From the NCBI GenBank assembly GCA_949987705.1, contig OX465284.1:68495470-68559469 (forward strand): a stretch of 64,000 bases of DNA, written 5' to 3'. Made by a program: the position numbers and the translations under genes. This stretch comes from Thereva unica. Lineage: Eukaryota; Arthropoda; Insecta; Diptera; Therevidae. Under the pieces are notes generated by a model. That model worked only from the letters and a program-made list of their open reading frames with translations, ran no database searches and was not told the origin of the DNA. Shown in pieces: positions 61,701-64,000 of the stretch; positions within the stretch are counted from its first letter, which is position 1, and every line of letters starts with the position of its first letter.

Positions 61701-63613
61701 GGCGCCTGCAAGTTTTCAACAGAAGCCTTTGTCGTATCCTAAAAATCCGCTGGCAAGACAGAATGGAATTGGATTGACGAAGGAAATGAAATTGGATTGG
61801 CTACACCTTGCGCCGCGAAAACGAGAATTTAGTTAAACAGGCCATTGACTGGATTCCGCGAGGATCTCTTTCGAATCGAAAGACCTAGAAGAACGGAGAA
61901 GAACTCTACTAGCACAGGTCGCAACAACTGGGATATCCTGGTCAGAGCTGAGAGCAAAACAGAGTCCGCTGTTAAAGGAGCATAAAGAAGAAGTAATGTA
62001 GATGATATGATCCTGCCTAGCACTGTACTGGATTGACTCGCTGGATTACTGGACTAGAATAATGTGAACCGAGCATTAAGCCGCTGGTGCAAGGGACGAG
62101 ACTGTATTAGGCTGGAGAGCTTTTTGAAGTGAAAACTTCTATAGGTACGTTGGGCACTTTTAGGCACGGAAAAAAACTAGAAAACTCGCGTCACGCTATC
62201 TTTTTGGCGTTCCAAGAGTTTGCAGTATGTATGTATGCGGCAAGTGACCGGCAACGATCCAGCATTTCTTGGAGGGTAGGTTTTCGTGAAAAAAGTTGCT
62301 TAATTTGGAGGATGCAATCGTTTGCGAACAAAACTCACCCCTAGGCAGGCGGTGGATCTAAAATTTCGTATAGCAGCCCCAAATTCCTCATTAATTTTCA
62401 AAATTATCACCAAATAGACTAAATAGTTTACACAGTCACACTTTGAACAAGTATTTTAAATTCCTTTCGTTGGATAGCTCGTTCAATTTGAAAATATTTA
62501 TAATTAAATGTTTCACAGTGCGAACTTAAGTATAAAAATTAACTTAAGTTATACTTAAGTATGGATGCCTGTTTCACAGTCGCCACTTAAAATTTACTTA
62601 AGTGTAACTTAAGTAGCAATTTCTCTAGACTTAAGTTTTTCTTAAATCAGAATACATAGAAAATTCAAATGTCAGTTGATTCCAGTACATTTCAAGGAAA
62701 ACGCATTAATAGAAAATTTTACATGTAAAGTTCGGCTATTGTAAGTTCATAATTTACAATATTGAAGTGCCGCCGTAAGAAACAAATATAATAGTAAGAA
62801 GAAGAAAAAATTGCACTGTGAAACCGAATTTGACTTAAGTTACACTTAAGTGAAGAAATTTACTTAAGTTTAAGTAAAACTTAAGTTCGCACTGTGAAAC
62901 CGGCCCTTATAAAACTGAACGTAACATACATTAATGCCACTATTTCCTCTCGGTCGGTTATACGTTTAGCCTCAAAAATATCCCAAACCGTTTAGTTTAT
63001 CGGAGGTATGAAGTGAAGGAACTGAGGGGGTACAAAAATCTTTTCAATGTTTATCTTACCTTTCAGCAATTGTCTCTATTCCTCGATAAAGAGCCCACCT
63101 GTACTTGTCGAGATTTCCGTAATTCTGGTCCAAATTTAAAAAGTCGGAAACTACTTCATCATCCTTTTTCGAGTCCATCGAAGAATTTGTGCTTGAATAT
63201 ATTTCTATCACATGTCCCTGATACCTCATAAATTTCTTATTAGTCACGGGATCGACAACCTCTTCACCTTCTTCATCTCGTATGCTACGTTTATTAATGG
63301 GCTGCGGCTGAACCATAAGTGGTCGGAAATGCTCCGCTTTTGTTGGAAGGAAGTGTTGAGTTTTTAACACATAACCTGTAGTCATTGACTCATATTCTAA
63401 TTCCAGCGGAATCCCAATACCGTAGATAAGCTGTTTAGGGAGAAATATTAATTATTCATATACCTGCATGTCAATTGCATGTATTACCTGAGCTCTTGTG
63501 GGAGCAGTAATTGGAAAAATTAACGAGCGGCCCGTTGCATCGCCTCCTGTTACTCCGTCTTTAGTTATTATCAAGCAGAAAACACTAAAAACAAAAACTC
63601 TTTGCGGATCCAT
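58767..63613 (-). CDS. DM4/12-domain secreted protein 2
   Basis: Four exons, in phase: 63613-63488, 63430-63060, 59115-59005, 58947-58767; 262 aa. A paralogue of the gene at 50.0-51.5 kb with the same intron phases (0, 2, 2) and an equal third exon (111 bp). Visible: an N-terminal hydrophobic signal (VFVFSVFCLIIT), RSLIFPITAPTRAQ, LIYGIGIPLELEYESMTTGY, a longer central stretch rich in Asp and Lys, then GLEGRACLLRSICEAAEIPF, DNEYFQAEFLGKSGAPC and FKSCKKTLLEKFS. The start was chosen before the signal. Minus-strand AATAAA at 58754-58759, just past the stop. Intron 2 is 3.9 kb and carries a degenerate tandem array, LINE pieces and two TIR elements. Confidence 0.88.
59300..59880 (+). repeat. Degenerate tandem repeat, unit about 140 bp, four copies
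   Basis: In intron 2 of DM4/12-2. Landmarks GATATCGC/CATCGCG near 59331, 59462, 59605 and 59749; GGAGGTGT..TCG(A)AG and AAAATTT..GG..CAGTTTTTTGTTT recur in the same order. Spacing is about 130-145 bp and copies are strongly diverged, so this is an old array. Confidence 0.6.
60120..60576. other. No recognised feature (DM4/12-2 intron)
   Basis: AT-rich with no ORF. From 60577 to 60620 a piece similar to the 128-bp unit (TATTGTATTCTATTTGTCAT) follows. Confidence 0.4.
60845..61123 (+). mobile_element. Jockey-like LINE copy 7, 3' end
   Basis: Plus strand. It encodes the C-terminus (RTTRLWNNLPQSVFPNPYNP, LEFKREAHRHFLLHPP), then the 3' UTR with GACATGACGGACTGGTAGTA and an A-rich tail. In intron 2 of DM4/12-2, opposite to the gene. 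Confidence 0.8.
61386..62075. mobile_element. TIR element carrying an RTE-like LINE fragment
   Basis: 690 bp. TGCCAGGTTCACATTATTCC and GAATAATGTGAACCGAGCA, with weaker inner CAGT/ACTG pairing. TTA lies on both sides (61383-61385, 62076-62078). Inside, 61585-61990 on the plus strand matches the LINE C-terminus also seen in reverse at 25170-25640 (DQRRSQLIPNCGCSTPMLRQ). Confidence 0.82.
62079..62508. other. No recognised feature
   Basis: No ORF or repeat that I can support. Confidence 0.4.
62509..62901. mobile_element. ACTTAAGT-rich MITE with double termini
   Basis: 393 bp. Outer ends GTTTCACAGTGCGAACTTAA and TTAAGTTCGCACTGTGAAAC. A second, inner pair, TGTTTCACAGTCGCCACTTA at 62570 and TTGCACTGTGAAACCG at 62812. 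The self-complementary ACTTAAGT and its close variants occur many times. Either one MITE within another or an end duplication. Confidence 0.8.
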
Positions 63614-64000
63614 TTTACTGAGAGAATTTGTACTCGAGCTGGTCAAGATGTAGAGCACGTACTGCGCTAAAGAACGTTGTGCATTCGGCTGATTTGTGTG
63701 GCAGCAGCCACGGTACCGTTCATGATGTTTTAAGAAATTAGCACCTCGTGGATATTAAGGTTTTTGGTCTGGCGTTTAAAGACTTCCGTATTTTTGTTTA
63801 CTAACGTATGATTGAGGAGAGTTGTAACGGGCAGACCGATAATGGTATGGCTTTTTGGTGTTTAGTAAATCTAATTTGTTTTCATCATATTGTTTCATTT
63901 TACATATATGTTATGCATAATATGAAAGAGTTTCCATTTTATTCTTAACAAAGGCATTATCAGAAACTATTGCATACACTTCGGTAATGTATAGAGTTTC
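63614..64000. other. DM4/12-2 upstream region
   Basis: No further exon seen. A promoter is expected here. No element recognised. Confidence 0.4.

Overview
The window is nuclear DNA from an insect, judged from three things: short introns (about 50-70 bp) with GT..AG borders, tandem arthropod-type DM4/12-domain genes, and a dense load of insect-type transposons (BEL/Pao, Ty3/Gypsy, Jockey-like and RTE-like LINEs, a tRNA-derived SINE, many TIR elements and MITEs). The sequence looks AT-rich. I cannot fix the order; a beetle or a true bug would both fit.

Host genes: five multi-exon genes can be rebuilt with intact frames, plus one broken THAP-domain exon. They are SMN (16.8-17.5 kb, +), a katanin p60-like-2 AAA ATPase (KATNAL2, 17.5-24.9 kb, -), a PBK/TOPK-like kinase (44.8-46.0 kb, -) and two DM4/12-domain secreted proteins with the same exon layout (50.0-51.5 kb and 58.8-63.6 kb, both -). 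SMN and KATNAL2 are tail to tail, with stop codons 37 bp apart. The KATNAL2 last intron (5.7 kb) and the DM4/12-2 second intron (3.9 kb) are filled with transposons.

Layout. 0-9.4 kb: a THAP exon (-) split by a Jockey-like LINE, which is itself split by a Gypsy element with a duplicated LTR and a truncated integrase. 9.4-16.7 kb: MITEs, a decayed RTE-like LINE, a composite foldback holding a SINE and a hAT element with an 8-bp TSD, a TTAA-flanked element, and a nearly perfect inverted repeat of about 0.4 kb per arm. 16.8-24.9 kb: SMN and KATNAL2. 25-27 kb: RTE-like LINE with a SINE inside. 27.2-38.7 kb: a BEL/Pao retrotransposon with both LTRs and a CTTGT TSD, inserted in another Jockey-like LINE. 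Its integrase is split by a TIR element that holds a second TIR element that holds a third. 38.7-43.7 kb: head-to-head and tail-to-tail LINE copies. 44.8-46 kb: PBK-like kinase. 46-49.8 kb: MITEs and a composite repeat. 50-63.6 kb: the two DM4/12 genes, separated by long-TIR elements.

The host genes have unrelated roles: snRNP assembly (SMN), microtubule severing or ciliary function (KATNAL2), mitotic kinase (PBK), and unknown secreted products (DM4/12). I see no operon-like unit and no convincing new multi-gene system. The most informative material is transposon biology: an LTR junction that stops exactly at the end of an 18-nt primer-binding site, five-level nesting, composite repeats whose core is inverted between copies, a foldback family with a shared loop, and a long-TIR element carrying part of an unrecognised protein.
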